Shown: positions 42,514-52,435, numbered from the stretch's first letter. The stretch is 64,000 bases of DNA from Bacteroides faecalis (GCF_003865075.1 NZ_BHWB01000002.1:558001-622000); one strand, 5' to 3'. Program-made: numbers and translations. The notes: generated from the sequence alone by a model not told the origin.

Positions 42514-43119
42514 ATGATAGAATATCTTAGAGGCGAGCTTGCCGAGCTAAGTCCGGCAACCGCAGTAATTGATTGTAACGGGGTGGGATATATTGCTAAT
42601 ATATCGTTGAATACTTATTCTGCTATTCAGGGAAAGAAAAGTTGCAAGTTGTATATTTACGAAGCTATTCGTGAAGATGCTTATGTGTTGTATGGATTTG
42701 CTGAAAAGCAGGAACGCGAGCTTTTTTTGTTGTTGATTTCCGTATCGGGTATTGGTGGAAATACAGCGCGTATGATTTTGTCTGCACTCTCTCCCGCTGA
42801 ATTGGTGAATGTGATTAGTACGGAAAACGCTAATCTGTTGAAAACGGTGAAAGGGATTGGCTTGAAAACAGCGCAACGTGTTATTGTCGATTTAAGAGAT
42901 AAAATCAAAACGCTGGGAACAATTGCCGCAAGTGGAGGTGCTTCTGTTGGAATACTGTCATCATCTGTCAATGTAGAGGTGCAGGAAGAAGCTGTGGCTG
43001 CATTAACTATGCTTGGTTTTGCTACGGCTCCTTCGCAAAAAGTGGTGTTCGCTATTTTGAAGGAGGAACCGGAGGCACCTGTAGAGAAGGTTATTAAATT
43101 GGCTTTGAAGAGATTGTAA
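42514..43119 (+). CDS. ruvA: Holliday junction branch migration protein RuvA
   Basis: 201 aa, normal length. The N-terminal OB fold starts [20 protein letters not shown]; the two helix-hairpin-helix motifs are [16 protein letters not shown] and [16 protein letters not shown]; the C-terminal domain III (about 150-201) is present. It binds four-way junctions and loads RuvB. The start is fixed by alignment of the conserved N-terminus. The DUF3843-like gene follows 36 bp later. Confidence 0.97.
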   Translation: MIEYLRGELAELSPATAVIDCNGVGYIANISLNTYSAIQGKKSCKLYIYEAIREDAYVLYGFAEKQERELFLLLISVSGIGGNTARMILSALSPAELVNVISTENANLLKTVKGIGLKTAQRVIVDLRDKIKTLGTIAASGGASVGILSSSVNVEVQEEAVAALTMLGFATAPSQKVVFAILKEEPEAPVEKVIKLALKRL

Positions 43120-43155
43120 GAATCGGGAATAATCAGGTTGGATAGTAAAAAGAAT

Positions 43156-44145
43156 ATGAAGCAGCAGAAAATATATATGAAAACATGGCTGGACTTTCAC
43201 AGCCGTCTGAAATTAGTGGATACAGATCAATGGTATCTTGATTTAGCTAATAATTTGTTATTGGTGATTAGTGAGTCGGATCTATATCGGGAAGAAACGC
43301 AAGAGACTCAACAACAGGCTGCCATTACGATGGCACTTTATCTGGAAGATTGTGTGGCGGATAGTGGCAATTGGCGTCAGTTTATCCGTTGGCACAAGAA
43401 AAGTTATGGTCAGTATCTTCCTTTTTATACGGTGTCCGGAAGTTATTTTCCGGATGAGATTAATAAAGAAGATGTTGCTTTCTTGCTTTGGGCAATCAAT
43501 TCTCCAGTTGGAGAAGAGACAGATTATATTGAGAATCCGTTGGATGCAGATTTGCTGGAATTTGCAGATATACTTTATAAATTACTGGATGAAGTATTCG
43601 AAGAAGCTCCTATGAGTGACGGACTTGCCGGTGACTGGCTGATGGAAACAGAATTGATGGAAAAACAACGTACTGCTTTGCCTGTTGCTTTGAAGGATGA
43701 GAAATTGCCTGTCAATGTAGAACGTTTTATGAAAGCGAGTGGAGGCGAGGCTTTAATGTTTTTTGATTCTTATGCTGCTTTGAAACTTTTCTTTATACAA
43801 GCTTTGAAATGGGAAGATGAAGAAGACTCTTTACTGCCGGATTTGCAGGAATGTGAGAATTTTGTATTGTATGCTAATATGAAAGGAATATTGATAGGCC
43901 CCGATGTAGCGGAGTATTTTGCAGATAAACGGAATGAGTTGTATAATGCAGAAACAGCGGAAGAAGAAGCCTATGAACTCTTTTGTGAACAGGGGCTTTG
44001 TCCGTTCGACTTATTAAAATATGGTATGGAACATCAGTTATTGCCCGATGCTCAGTTCCCATTTGAAAACGGAAAGGCTTTGCTTCACGAGAATTGGGAT
44101 TTTGTGGCTCGTTGGTTCTTAGGAGAATATTATGAAGGGGAATAA
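43156..44145 (+). CDS. DUF3843-like protein of unknown function
   Basis: 329 aa from the ATG at 43156; an upstream TTG at 43138 would add six residues and is less likely. It begins MKQQKIYMKTWLDFHSRLKL and contains acidic, aromatic-rich helices with no signal peptide or membrane segment, so it should be cytoplasmic. The opening IYMKTWL... followed by YLDLANNLL resembles Bacteroidales DUF3843 proteins; I am not sure of this. It lies 36 bp after ruvA and 5 bp before a tiny basic gene and may share the ruvA transcript. Confidence 0.6.
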   Translation: MKQQKIYMKTWLDFHSRLKLVDTDQWYLDLANNLLLVISESDLYREETQETQQQAAITMALYLEDCVADSGNWRQFIRWHKKSYGQYLPFYTVSGSYFPDEINKEDVAFLLWAINSPVGEETDYIENPLDADLLEFADILYKLLDEVFEEAPMSDGLAGDWLMETELMEKQRTALPVALKDEKLPVNVERFMKASGGEALMFFDSYAALKLFFIQALKWEDEEDSLLPDLQECENFVLYANMKGILIGPDVAEYFADKRNELYNAETAEEEAYELFCEQGLCPFDLLKYGMEHQLLPDAQFPFENGKALLHENWDFVARWFLGEYYEGE

Positions 44146-44150
44146 GTGAC

Positions 44151-44288
44151 ATGAGTATTAAAAAGAATAATAATCCTTTTGCAGAAAAGGCAAAGTCCGG
44201 GGCTGGAAAAAAGAAAGTTACGGGAAAGAGAGTAGGTAAATCTAAGCCGGGAAAGGCGAATAATCAACTAAATAGAAGGGTTAAGTAG
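44151..44288 (+). CDS. Small lysine-rich basic protein, 45 aa
   Basis: Starts 5 bp after the stop of the previous gene. The product is MSIKKNNNPFAEKAKSGAGK followed by KKVTGKRVGKSKPGKANNQL and NRRVK: about one third Lys/Arg, no hydrophobic segment. It looks like a nucleic-acid- or ribosome-associated small protein, but I do not recognise the family. The close spacing to the upstream gene and the lack of another reading supports translation. Confidence 0.6.
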   Translation: MSIKKNNNPFAEKAKSGAGKKKVTGKRVGKSKPGKANNQLNRRVK

Positions 44289-44393
44289 AAAAACTAACGT
44301 TAGTTGAGCGATGCTAATCTATAGATACAAACTTTTTTTTAATGGTAATATAAGATACTTGAAAAATATTATCTAAATGATAGAATATTTCTT

Positions 44394-44401
44394 TAACTTT
44401 G
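44394..44401 (+). promoter_or_regulatory. -7 box of the GH43 gene
   Basis: TAACTTTG, a perfect -7 consensus, 51 bp upstream of the ATG. No TTTG is seen at the -33 distance. Confidence 0.45.
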
Positions 44402-44452
44402 AATTTAGATCACATGTCTTTTTAATATAGAACTTAGACTAATTTAATTAAA

Positions 44453-46336
44453 ATGAAAAACATGAAATGTAGAACAATGAAAAAAGTATTGACGAAAGGT
44501 CTTTGTATGTTAGCTGTTTTCTTATTAGCTACAGCTTGCGGTAAAGAAGATAATGTTCCTCAGACAGATGACAATGGTAATAAAGACTCAAAAACCTCTT
44601 ATGTATATTTGAAAAAATATGGTTTGGAGATAATCAAGGTTTCTATTCAGAAAGAAGAATATGTCTACTCTTTATCAATCCTTAAAGGAGGTGATAATAC
44701 GGCATTTGAGGGTGATGTGAAAATAAGTACATGGACAGAAGAAGAATTAACGGCGTATAATAAGAATAAAGGAACTTCTTATGTATCAATAGCTTCTGAC
44801 TTGTATTCGGTAATTCCGGAAAAACTAACTTTTACAAAAGAACAAAAGTCTCTGAATGTTGATGTAAAGCTTATTCCTGAAAAGTTGTTGAAGGTTGTAG
44901 AAGAAAACAATAAAGTTGAGTATGTGATTCCTTTGCGACTGGAAAGTGATAATGTCGAAGTAAAAGCAAACCGTCAAGATTTACTTCTATATATTTCTTT
45001 AGAAGCTCCAATGTTGAAGTTTGCTTCCTATGAAAAAACAGTGCTTGTACAAGGAGAAAGTACTGAATTTAATGTAAATACAGTACTGAATTATAAAATT
45101 GATGGGAAGGTTTCGGGTAGTCAATGGGATTTCACAAGTGAACTGGTTGTTCCGGAAAACGCGTTGGATCTAGTTGCAACCTACAATCAATCTCATAAAA
45201 CTGATTATGAATTGTTACCTAGTGAAGCATATAATCTTACCGAAAAAGTTCATTATAGTATCAATGATACCAAGGCCGAAGTAACTGTGGTTATCGACAG
45301 AGATAAAATGGAAGTAAAATACTATATTTTACCATTAAAATTATCGGCACCTTCTTCAAGTGTTGTGATGTGTGACAATGACATTCTTTATTGTTTAGTA
45401 AGCCGTTCATATAATAATCCAATTATTGCTTTAAGCGTTCCGGATCCGACAGTAATTCATACACAAGATGGGTATTTTTATCTGTATGGTACTGAAGACA
45501 CACGTAACATGCCTATATACCGCTCAAAAGACATGGTGAGCTGGGAATATATGGGGACAGCGTTTACTAACGAGACACGTCCTACCTGGGATGGTGATCA
45601 TAGTTTGTGGGCACCCGAAATCCGTTACTTCGACGGGCATTATGTGCTTTACTATTCTTGGGCTAAATGGGGGGATGAATGGAACAGTAATGTAGGAGTA
45701 GCCGTATCTGACTCGCCTACTGGTCCATTTATCGATAAAGGATGTGTGATAGACGCGCATGATATGGGGGTACAGAACTCTATCGATCAATTCTTCTACG
45801 AAGATGGTGGAAAGAAATATATGTTTTGGGGAAGTTTCCGGGGGATTTACGTAACGGAACTCACCGATGACGGTTTGCGTGTAAAGATGAACGCAGATGG
45901 TACTCCGGTATTAAAAGAGCGTATTTGTGGAAATTATTTCGAAGCTACTAATATTTATAAGAAGGGAGAGTATTATTATCTTTTCGCTTCTATAGGAAGT
46001 TGTTGTGAAGGTGCAAAAAGTTCATACACTACAGTAGTGGGACGTTCTAAAAATATATTAGGTCCTTATTTGAATAAAGCCGGTGGTGATATGCTCTATG
46101 ATAAGTATGAAGTGGTACTACAAGGTAACTCTGTATGGGCAGGTCCTGGTCATAACTCGATTATACAGGTAGATGATGACGGGGTTGAATGGTTGATTTA
46201 TCATGGATATAAAAAAACGGAAGCCAATAATGGTCGTGTTGTATTACTTGATCGTTTACATTGGACTGATGATGGTTGGCCTTATGTGAAAGATTTGGCT
46301 CCTTCTGTATCATCTCTTATTCCTGTTTTTAGATAA
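44453..46336 (+). CDS. GH43 family glycoside hydrolase lipoprotein with DUF1735-like N-terminus
   Basis: 627 aa from the first ATG; the ATG at 44477 (MKKVLTK) also gives a good lipoprotein signal ending LATAC. Residues about 45-310 are two DUF1735-like beta domains. Residues about 325-620 form a five-bladed propeller with Asp331 (SVPDPTV, base), Asp445 (NSIDQFF, pKa modulator) and Glu497 (NYFEATN, acid), all in the GH43 positions. Family enzymes act on arabinosides, xylosides or galactans. Surface lipoprotein. It stands alone, with no SusCD partner nearby. Confidence 0.88.
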   Translation: MKNMKCRTMKKVLTKGLCMLAVFLLATACGKEDNVPQTDDNGNKDSKTSYVYLKKYGLEIIKVSIQKEEYVYSLSILKGGDNTAFEGDVKISTWTEEELTAYNKNKGTSYVSIASDLYSVIPEKLTFTKEQKSLNVDVKLIPEKLLKVVEENNKVEYVIPLRLESDNVEVKANRQDLLLYISLEAPMLKFASYEKTVLVQGESTEFNVNTVLNYKIDGKVSGSQWDFTSELVVPENALDLVATYNQSHKTDYELLPSEAYNLTEKVHYSINDTKAEVTVVIDRDKMEVKYYILPLKLSAPSSSVVMCDNDILYCLVSRSYNNPIIALSVPDPTVIHTQDGYFYLYGTEDTRNMPIYRSKDMVSWEYMGTAFTNETRPTWDGDHSLWAPEIRYFDGHYVLYYSWAKWGDEWNSNVGVAVSDSPTGPFIDKGCVIDAHDMGVQNSIDQFFYEDGGKKYMFWGSFRGIYVTELTDDGLRVKMNADGTPVLKERICGNYFEATNIYKKGEYYYLFASIGSCCEGAKSSYTTVVGRSKNILGPYLNKAGGDMLYDKYEVVLQGNSVWAGPGHNSIIQVDDDGVEWLIYHGYKKTEANNGRVVLLDRLHWTDDGWPYVKDLAPSVSSLIPVFR

Positions 46337-46440
46337 GTCTGTGACATCAATTGAGTTATTATGAGAAGATCTGAAATGAGATATTAACAGATTGGATTAT
46401 TCACAGATTTCAGTTGAAAGAAGAATTATTCTAAGATAAG

Positions 46441-46477
46441 TAAAGCCGACTCTTCATTAATTTTTGAGTCGGCTTTA
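46441..46477. terminator. Terminator between GH43 and the convergent lipoprotein gene
   Basis: A perfect 12-bp stem (46441-46452 with 46466-46477), T-rich on the plus-strand side (TATATTTTTATTT). It ends the GH43 transcript. Confidence 0.85.
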
Positions 46478-46550
46478 TATTTTTATTTAAGCTTATGCAA
46501 TTTAAATGGATTCATCTAGTTTTTATTTGTGGCAATAATAGTTATATTAA

Positions 46551-47390
46551 TTATTTCTCTGCTGCAGCTTTCTCTGCGTTAATTTCTTTTTTCTTATTGA
46601 TGAATCCAATTTTGAGGTTAGCTTCTTCTTGTTCTTTTTTAATTTGAGTCATGTTGGAAAGAATTTGTGCCAATTCATAAATTCCGACTGCTGCTTGTCG
46701 GTCGGTTGGATTCATAGTAGTCGTATATTTACGGTCACCGATATATTCCAAGCGGATATTTTTGTCTTTATTGAGATTTACGAAATCGATAACTCCTCCG
46801 TCTTCTCCCAACTTATAATCAGCTTTTTCTATTTTCTCGTCCAGATCGGTGGTTTCATAACTGTCTCTGGATCTGGGAGCTTCAGCAGATGTTCCGTCGG
46901 AAACAGATACTTTGACGGCTGTGTGATGGATATTGTTACTTCCACAATAAATAGAAGTCATGCTCATAATACCCTGTTCGTTCACCTGAAAACGAAGGAA
47001 AGAACGGTGCAAGTTCTTTTCAACAGTCTGGGTTGGCCAGAGATAATTACCCAGTTGCTGATAGGCAGTATCTTTTTCTAGAATATATTGATTTTTAATA
47101 GCATCGAATGCTTGTTGCTTTGCCTGGAGTGCATTGTTCAGACTGTCTAATTTCTGTTGTTGTACTTTAAGTTCCACATCCAACATCAAAGCCTGACCGG
47201 CTTTACGAGTTTCAAATGCTTTAGGATACAGTATTTTGATACTGTCGATTTGTAACTTGGCTTCTTTATAGTCACCTTGTTCGTAAGCTGTGCGGGCTGC
47301 TGTCAGTTTTTCATTAGCTTTTTTTTCGATGCCGTTTCCGCACGCAGCCAATAGGAATGCACCACAATAAAGGGTAATCAGTTTTTTCAT
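46551..47390 (-). CDS. Coiled-coil/TPR-like lipoprotein of unknown function
   Basis: 279 aa from the ATG at 47390; the frame extends 24 codons upstream, but MKKLITLYCGAFLLAACGNG is a clear lipoprotein signal (lipobox LAAC). Residues 25-110 form a coiled coil with a tetratricopeptide-like pair (AARTAYEQGDYKEAKLQID). A mixed beta region follows, and the C-terminus is a charged helix. No family recognised. A minus-strand -7 TATTTTTG is at 47460-47467. It converges on GH43 and is divergent from cca. Confidence 0.7.
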   Translation of the reverse strand: MKKLITLYCGAFLLAACGNGIEKKANEKLTAARTAYEQGDYKEAKLQIDSIKILYPKAFETRKAGQALMLDVELKVQQQKLDSLNNALQAKQQAFDAIKNQYILEKDTAYQQLGNYLWPTQTVEKNLHRSFLRFQVNEQGIMSMTSIYCGSNNIHHTAVKVSVSDGTSAEAPRSRDSYETTDLDEKIEKADYKLGEDGGVIDFVNLNKDKNIRLEYIGDRKYTTTMNPTDRQAAVGIYELAQILSNMTQIKKEQEEANLKIGFINKKKEINAEKAAAEK

Positions 47391-47459
47391 CCTGTTATTC
47401 GTTTTATAAAACTGTACTGTTTCTATCTGGATAAAGCTGAATCTAGATGATTCTGGTGG

Positions 47460-47467
47460 CAAAAATA
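47460..47467 (-). promoter_or_regulatory. -7 box of the coiled-coil lipoprotein gene
   Basis: The complement reads TATTTTTG, a perfect -7 consensus, about 70 bp before the ATG. Confidence 0.4.
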
Positions 47468-47489
47468 CAAATATTATCCCTTATTTTTG

Positions 47490-47497
47490 TACTTTTG
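47490..47497 (+). promoter_or_regulatory. -7 box of cca
   Basis: TACTTTTG, a perfect -7 consensus, 57 bp upstream of the cca ATG. The leader contains a 14-bp sequence repeated in tandem (47517-47530 and 47531-47544, one mismatch). Confidence 0.4.
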
Positions 47498-47553
47498 CGA
47501 CTTTAAAACTTATTAAGTTGATAGCTGATAGTTGATAACTGATAATTGAAAGA

Positions 47554-49005
47554 ATGATTGAATTGACTCAGGAGGAATTGAAACAGTATTTTAGCGAACC
47601 TATTTTTGGCCAGATTGCAGAAACTGCTGATATGCTCGGATTGGAATGTTATGTGGTTGGCGGTTATGTTCGTGACATTTTTCTGCAACGTCCCTCTAAA
47701 GATATAGATGTAGTAGTGGTGGGTAGTGGAATCGCTATGGCAGAAGCGTTGGGAAAACACTTGGGACGTGGTGCTCATGTTTCTGTTTTTAAGAATTTCG
47801 GTACGGCGCAAGTAAAATATAAAGGAACGGAAGTGGAATTTGTGGGTGCACGTAAGGAATCCTATCAGCGTGATTCACGTAAACCAATCGTTGAGGATGG
47901 AACGTTGGAGGATGACCAGAATCGCCGGGATTTCACAATTAATGCATTGGCTGTCTGTCTTAATAAATCCCGCTTTGGTGAGTTAGTTGATCCTTTCGGT
48001 GGCATGGCGGACATGAAGGAAAAGACTATCCGTACGCCGCTAGATCCTGATATTACATTCAGCGATGACCCGTTGCGCATGATGCGTTGTATACGTTTCG
48101 CCACTCAGTTGAATTTCTATATTGATGATGATACTTTTGATTCACTTTGCCGAAATAAAGAACGGATCGAGATTATTTCCCGTGAGCGAATTGCAGACGA
48201 GTTGAATAAGATCATCCTCTCACCCATTCCGTCAAAAGGATTTGTTGAGTTGGAACGAAGTGGGCTGTTACCGTTGATTTTCCCCGAATTGGCTGCTTTG
48301 CAGGGAGTGGAAACTCGAAATGGGAAGGCACACAAAGATAACTTTTACCATACATTAGAGGTACTCGATAATATAAGTAAGAAAACAGACAACTTATGGT
48401 TGCGTTGGGCGGCCTTACTTCATGATATAGCCAAGCCGGCAACTAAACGCTGGGAACCTAAAGTCGGTTGGACTTTCCACAATCACAATTTTATCGGTGA
48501 GAAGATGATTCCAAATATCTTCCGTAAGATGAAATTGCCAATGAATGAAAAGATGAAGTATGTTCAGAAGATGGTGAGTCTGCATATGCGCCCTATTGTA
48601 ATTGCGGATGATGTGGTATCCGACTCTGCTGTGCGGCGGCTACTTTTTGAGGCAGGGGATGATATTGACGATCTGATGATGCTTTGCGAAGCAGATATTA
48701 CCTCTAAGAATATGGAGCGTAAACAACGTTTCCTGAATAACTTTCAATTGGTACGTCAAAAATTGAAAGATCTGGAAGAAAAGGATCGTATCCGTAACTT
48801 CCAGCCACCTGTGAGCGGAGAAGAGATTATGGAGATTTTCGATTTACAACCTTGTCGTGAGGTAGGTGCTTTGAAAAGTGCTATTAAAGATGCAATCTTG
48901 GACGGAATTATTCCCAATGAATATGAGGCGGCGTATGCGTTTATGCTGGAGCGGGCAAAGAAGATGGGATTAGTTCCTTCACAGACTTCTTCAAAAGTAG
49001 AATAG
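47554..49005 (+). CDS. cca: CCA tRNA nucleotidyltransferase with HD domain
   Basis: 483 aa. The class II nucleotidyltransferase head has GGYVRD, the metal motif KDIDVVVVG and [10 protein letters not shown]; the neck follows. An HD-domain at about 285-400 has LLHDIAKP and SLHMRP. The enzyme adds CCA to tRNA 3-prime ends; the HD domain may give phosphohydrolase activity. Cytoplasmic, essential housekeeping. Confidence 0.94.
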   Translation: MIELTQEELKQYFSEPIFGQIAETADMLGLECYVVGGYVRDIFLQRPSKDIDVVVVGSGIAMAEALGKHLGRGAHVSVFKNFGTAQVKYKGTEVEFVGARKESYQRDSRKPIVEDGTLEDDQNRRDFTINALAVCLNKSRFGELVDPFGGMADMKEKTIRTPLDPDITFSDDPLRMMRCIRFATQLNFYIDDDTFDSLCRNKERIEIISRERIADELNKIILSPIPSKGFVELERSGLLPLIFPELAALQGVETRNGKAHKDNFYHTLEVLDNISKKTDNLWLRWAALLHDIAKPATKRWEPKVGWTFHNHNFIGEKMIPNIFRKMKLPMNEKMKYVQKMVSLHMRPIVIADDVVSDSAVRRLLFEAGDDIDDLMMLCEADITSKNMERKQRFLNNFQLVRQKLKDLEEKDRIRNFQPPVSGEEIMEIFDLQPCREVGALKSAIKDAILDGIIPNEYEAAYAFMLERAKKMGLVPSQTSSKVE

Positions 49006-49115
49006 ATAAACTTTGAGCTATTTCTTGGGGAATATATGTTTGGTATCTTTTATAGGTATTTTAGGTAGTTACTTCCTTATTCTTAAGTGTTCCATTCGCT
49101 ATTTTTAGTTCGTTA

Positions 49116-49191
49116 CATTATAGTGTATATTGCGGAGCACTATAGTGTGACGAAAAATACATTATAGTGATTCTTATGTTCAACTATAGTG
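49116..49191. repeat. 22-bp-phased array, four copies of a palindromic CAYTATAGTG core
   Basis: Cores at 49116 (CATTATAGTG), 49138 (CACTATAGTG), 49160 (CATTATAGTG) and 49182 (AACTATAGTG), exactly 22 bp apart with unrelated 12-bp spacers. A 14-bp inverted repeat (49133-49146 with 49183-49196) overlaps copies two and four. It sits between the convergent cca and M24 peptidase genes. The rest of this 498-bp gap holds a terminator at 49350 and nothing else recognisable. Confidence 0.8.
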
Positions 49192-49349
49192 CTCCGAATT
49201 GGTATTTGCATCTCAAAGTATTAAGATTAGGGAATAAAAGAAATAAGAATAGTATATGTGCCCTTATTACTTGTATGATCTGAAAAAGAGCCTGTCTTCA
49301 GGTCAAAAAATAAACTGCTTTCATTTATAATCTTAAGTCTGGATATAAT

Positions 49350-49398
49350 AATCCCCTTATTTCAGCTTTATTTTATATAAAGGAAAAATAAGGGGATT
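49350..49398. terminator. Bidirectional terminator between cca and the M24 peptidase
   Basis: A perfect 13-bp stem (49350-49362 with 49386-49398); the 23-nt loop itself contains a smaller hairpin. It serves convergent genes. Confidence 0.75.
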
Positions 49399-49503
49399 CT
49401 CTAAGAGGTTTTATCTATAAAATTTTCACTTCCGAAATACAGTTTTGCAACAGTTTCTTTCTAAGTATTCTTTTTTATAATTGTAGTCCGAAAAGTCTGA
49501 ATT

Positions 49504-50688
49504 TTATTCTTCTTGTTTGTAAAAGGCTTCCAAATCGATAATTTCTTCGTTACAGTTTGTCAGCTTTTCTATTCCTTCATTGGTTACCACCCATGTATTT
49601 TCTATTCCGACAGGTCCTACACCCGGAATAACGATTTTGGGTTCTAAGGCAAACACCATACCCGTTTCCAATTCCTGTTTCATGCGTGGAGCCAAAACGG
49701 GGGCTTCATTGATTTCTAATCCGATACCATGACCGATAAATTTAGCTTGTTGGTTAGTTCCCATGAATTTATCCGCGAATCCGGCTTTCGTTGCTATCTC
49801 TACAGCCGTATTATAGAGATTTTCGCAGACTATGCCCGGACGTGCAATCGAGCTAATCTTTTCTTGAATCTCTAAACAAACCTGATGTGCTGCATAAGCT
49901 TCTTCGGATAATTTGCCAATGGAAAATACGCGGCTCATGTCACCCATGTAGCCGTTAAAGTTTCCTCCTAAGTCTACCATGACACTTTGACCTTCTTTTA
50001 ATGGAGTCTTGTTGGCACCACCCGGGAGAGCCGGATCGAGACCTTGTCCACCTAATGCAAAGTCGTAAGGCGAAGGGTAACCGGCATTGTCACTTGTCAG
50101 TACACTACCCATGAAGATTTCCATGCTACGGCCGAAGACGCGGAAAATTCCCAGGTTTCCTTGCAGACGCATCAGACGTTCTATTTCAATTGAAAACTCG
50201 ATATCGGTCATTCCGGGACGGTATACACTTGGTATTCGTTCGTAAGCTTTGCCATGAGCCATTCCGGAACGGCGTATCATTTCTATTTCGATGGAGGTCT
50301 TTATACTACGAGCCTGACGAATGAGTGGGGTTCCGTTTACCACTTCTGTGTCTGGGAATAAGCCGGCTAAACGTACATATTCCGTATAAGGAAGTTCGTC
50401 ACCTTCCAACATTAATTTGGTTGGTACTGGTAGTTCCTGTTCTTTCAATAACTCAATAATCTGTTCCGGTTTACGAATGAAGAAGGAGTGTTCTCCTGTG
50501 ATGTTGTTCGGACGTTTGAAAAAGAGTAGTGCCGGTGAGTGGAGGGGTAAATAAAGATATCCGCTAACTACACATCCATAAGTATAAATCAAATTAGCAT
50601 TGCAAGTGATAAGCGCAGCTTCAATACCTTGTTGCGCCATTAAACTGCGAATCTTGTCGCGGCGGAATTTTAATTCAGGTTGTAGCAT
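49504..50688 (-). CDS. M24 family Xaa-Pro peptidase
   Basis: 394 aa. N-terminal creatinase-like domain (about 1-130) and C-terminal pita-bread fold. Metal ligands: Asp239 (MVDLGGNF), Asp250 (MGDMSRVF), His320 (FIGHGIGLEINEAP), Glu349 (LEPKIVIPG) and Glu363 (GIENTWVV). It cleaves N-terminal residues next to proline in peptides. No signal peptide, so cytoplasmic. Prolyl oligopeptidase and glutamate dehydrogenase lie nearby in the same direction, which fits peptide and amino-acid use. Confidence 0.92.
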   Translation of the reverse strand: MLQPELKFRRDKIRSLMAQQGIEAALITCNANLIYTYGCVVSGYLYLPLHSPALLFFKRPNNITGEHSFFIRKPEQIIELLKEQELPVPTKLMLEGDELPYTEYVRLAGLFPDTEVVNGTPLIRQARSIKTSIEIEMIRRSGMAHGKAYERIPSVYRPGMTDIEFSIEIERLMRLQGNLGIFRVFGRSMEIFMGSVLTSDNAGYPSPYDFALGGQGLDPALPGGANKTPLKEGQSVMVDLGGNFNGYMGDMSRVFSIGKLSEEAYAAHQVCLEIQEKISSIARPGIVCENLYNTAVEIATKAGFADKFMGTNQQAKFIGHGIGLEINEAPVLAPRMKQELETGMVFALEPKIVIPGVGPVGIENTWVVTNEGIEKLTNCNEEIIDLEAFYKQEE

Positions 50689-50758
50689 AGAATTATTTTC
50701 AATTTATTGTTTTCTATTTTGATCTTTACAGATATTAGATATAACACCTGTGAGAGTA

Positions 50759-50766
50759 CAAAGGTA
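50759..50766 (-). promoter_or_regulatory. -7 box of the M24 peptidase gene
   Basis: The complement reads TACCTTTG, a perfect -7 consensus, about 71 bp upstream of the ATG. Confidence 0.4.
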
Positions 50767-50879
50767 GTTATTTCAACTGAAAATAATATGAATTTCAAAA
50801 AAATAGCGCTACCCGCGTCCTATCACAGGGGGCGAGCAGCGCAAACCACAAATACAAATACAACTAAACAAAGTATTTT

Positions 50880-52217
50880 TTAAATAACGCCTTGTCCCAT
50901 CATTGCGTGAGCTACTTTCATAAAACCGGCTATATTAGCACCCTTTACGTAATTAATATACCCGTCGGGTTCTGTGCCGTACTTCACGCATTGTGCATGG
51001 ATACCGTGCATGATAGCATGGAGTTTTTCATCCACTTCGGCTGCACTCCAGCTCAGGTGCATGGCATTCTGAGACATTTCCAGACCGGAGGTAGCAACAC
51101 CACCTGCATTGACTGCCTTACCCGGAGCATACATCGTTTTATGTTCGATGAACAAATCAATTGCTTCCGGAGTACAACCCATGTTGGAAATTTCTCCGAC
51201 ACAAAGTACGTTATTTTTTATCAGATTTTGTGCGTCTTCTCCATTTAATTCATTTTGAGTCGCACAAGGTAATGCAATATCGGCTTTTACCTCCCATGGG
51301 CGTTTACCTTCAACGAAGGTGGCATTCGGATATTTCTCTGCATATGGAGCAACGATATCATTGCCGGAAGCGCGTAATTCGAGCATATAGTCTATCTTTT
51401 CGCCACTGATACCATCCGGATCATAAATGTATCCGTCCGGACCGGAGATGGTGATTACTTTTGCACCCAGTTCGGTAGCTTTCGTTGCGGCTCCCCAAGC
51501 TACGTTGCCGAAACCGGAAATGGCTACTTTTTTATCTTTTATATCGATTCCTTTGGCTTGCAACATTTGATTGACAAAGTATAATCCACCGAAACCGGTA
51601 GCTTCAGGTCGTATTAATGAGCCGCCGAATTCTAGTCCTTTTCCTGTGAATGTTCCAGTGAATTCACGAGTCAGCTTTTTGTACATACCGAACATATAAC
51701 CGACTTCACGTCCTCCAACACCGATATCACCGGCAGGTACATCCATATCCGGACCCAGATGACGCCACAATTCCAGCATGAAGGCTTGGCAGAAACGCAT
51801 CACTTCAGCGTTGCTCTTTCCACGCGGAGAGAAGTCTGAGCCACCTTTACCGCCACCCATAGGCAGAGTAGTCAGCGCATTCTTGAAAGTCTGTTCGAAG
51901 CCCAGGAACTTCAGGATGGAGAGGTTTACGGAAGCGTGGAAGCGAATACCGCCTTTGTACGGACCAATTGCATTATTAAATTGTACACGATAACCGAGGT
52001 TTGTTTGTACCTCACCTCTATCGTCTACCCAAGTCACGCGGAAAGTGAAAATACGGTCAGGTTCCACCAATCTTTCTATGATCTTGGCCTTCTCAAATTC
52101 AGGATGTTGATTGTAGATATCTTCAATGGAAAGAAGCACTTCTTTTACTGCTTGAAGATACTCTGATTCACCGGGATGTTTGGCCTCCAGAGAGGACATG
52201 ATTTTTTGAATGTTCAT
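50880..52217 (-). CDS. gdhA: NADP-type glutamate dehydrogenase
   Basis: 445 aa from the ATG at 52217. The frame extends 49 codons further upstream, but those look non-coding and a -7 box (52270-52277) falls inside them. Family motifs: KGGIRFH, LPMGGGKGGSDF, PAGDIGVGGREVGYMFG, and the Rossmann AISGFGNVAWG. It makes glutamate from 2-oxoglutarate and ammonia, the main ammonia-assimilating route in Bacteroides. Hexameric, cytoplasmic. Confidence 0.95.
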   Translation of the reverse strand: MNIQKIMSSLEAKHPGESEYLQAVKEVLLSIEDIYNQHPEFEKAKIIERLVEPDRIFTFRVTWVDDRGEVQTNLGYRVQFNNAIGPYKGGIRFHASVNLSILKFLGFEQTFKNALTTLPMGGGKGGSDFSPRGKSNAEVMRFCQAFMLELWRHLGPDMDVPAGDIGVGGREVGYMFGMYKKLTREFTGTFTGKGLEFGGSLIRPEATGFGGLYFVNQMLQAKGIDIKDKKVAISGFGNVAWGAATKATELGAKVITISGPDGYIYDPDGISGEKIDYMLELRASGNDIVAPYAEKYPNATFVEGKRPWEVKADIALPCATQNELNGEDAQNLIKNNVLCVGEISNMGCTPEAIDLFIEHKTMYAPGKAVNAGGVATSGLEMSQNAMHLSWSAAEVDEKLHAIMHGIHAQCVKYGTEPDGYINYVKGANIAGFMKVAHAMMGQGVI

Positions 52218-52269
52218 AATAGTATGCTTTAAAAAGGTTATTCTGATAAAATGTAAACTGTGTATACTG

Positions 52270-52277
52270 CAAATATA
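52270..52277 (-). promoter_or_regulatory. -7 box of gdhA
   Basis: The complement reads TATATTTG, a perfect -7 consensus; the predicted leader is about 46 nt and this fixes the gdhA start at 52217. Confidence 0.5.
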
Positions 52278-52435
52278 GGAATTTTTTTCAATCATGGTTA
52301 ATCCTATTCCTATATTTTGATTAAATAATAATAAAATGATAGTATTTCGGTGGAAAATCATCAAACCTTATCAACTATTGAGTGAAAAATAGTTGATGAG
52401 GCTCGATATGGTTTACAGATAGAAAGTTTTCTTCT

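Noticed and set aside
52218..52364. 49-codon N-terminal extension of glutamate dehydrogenase
   Set aside because: It contains the predicted -7 box and has no similarity to the family N-terminus.
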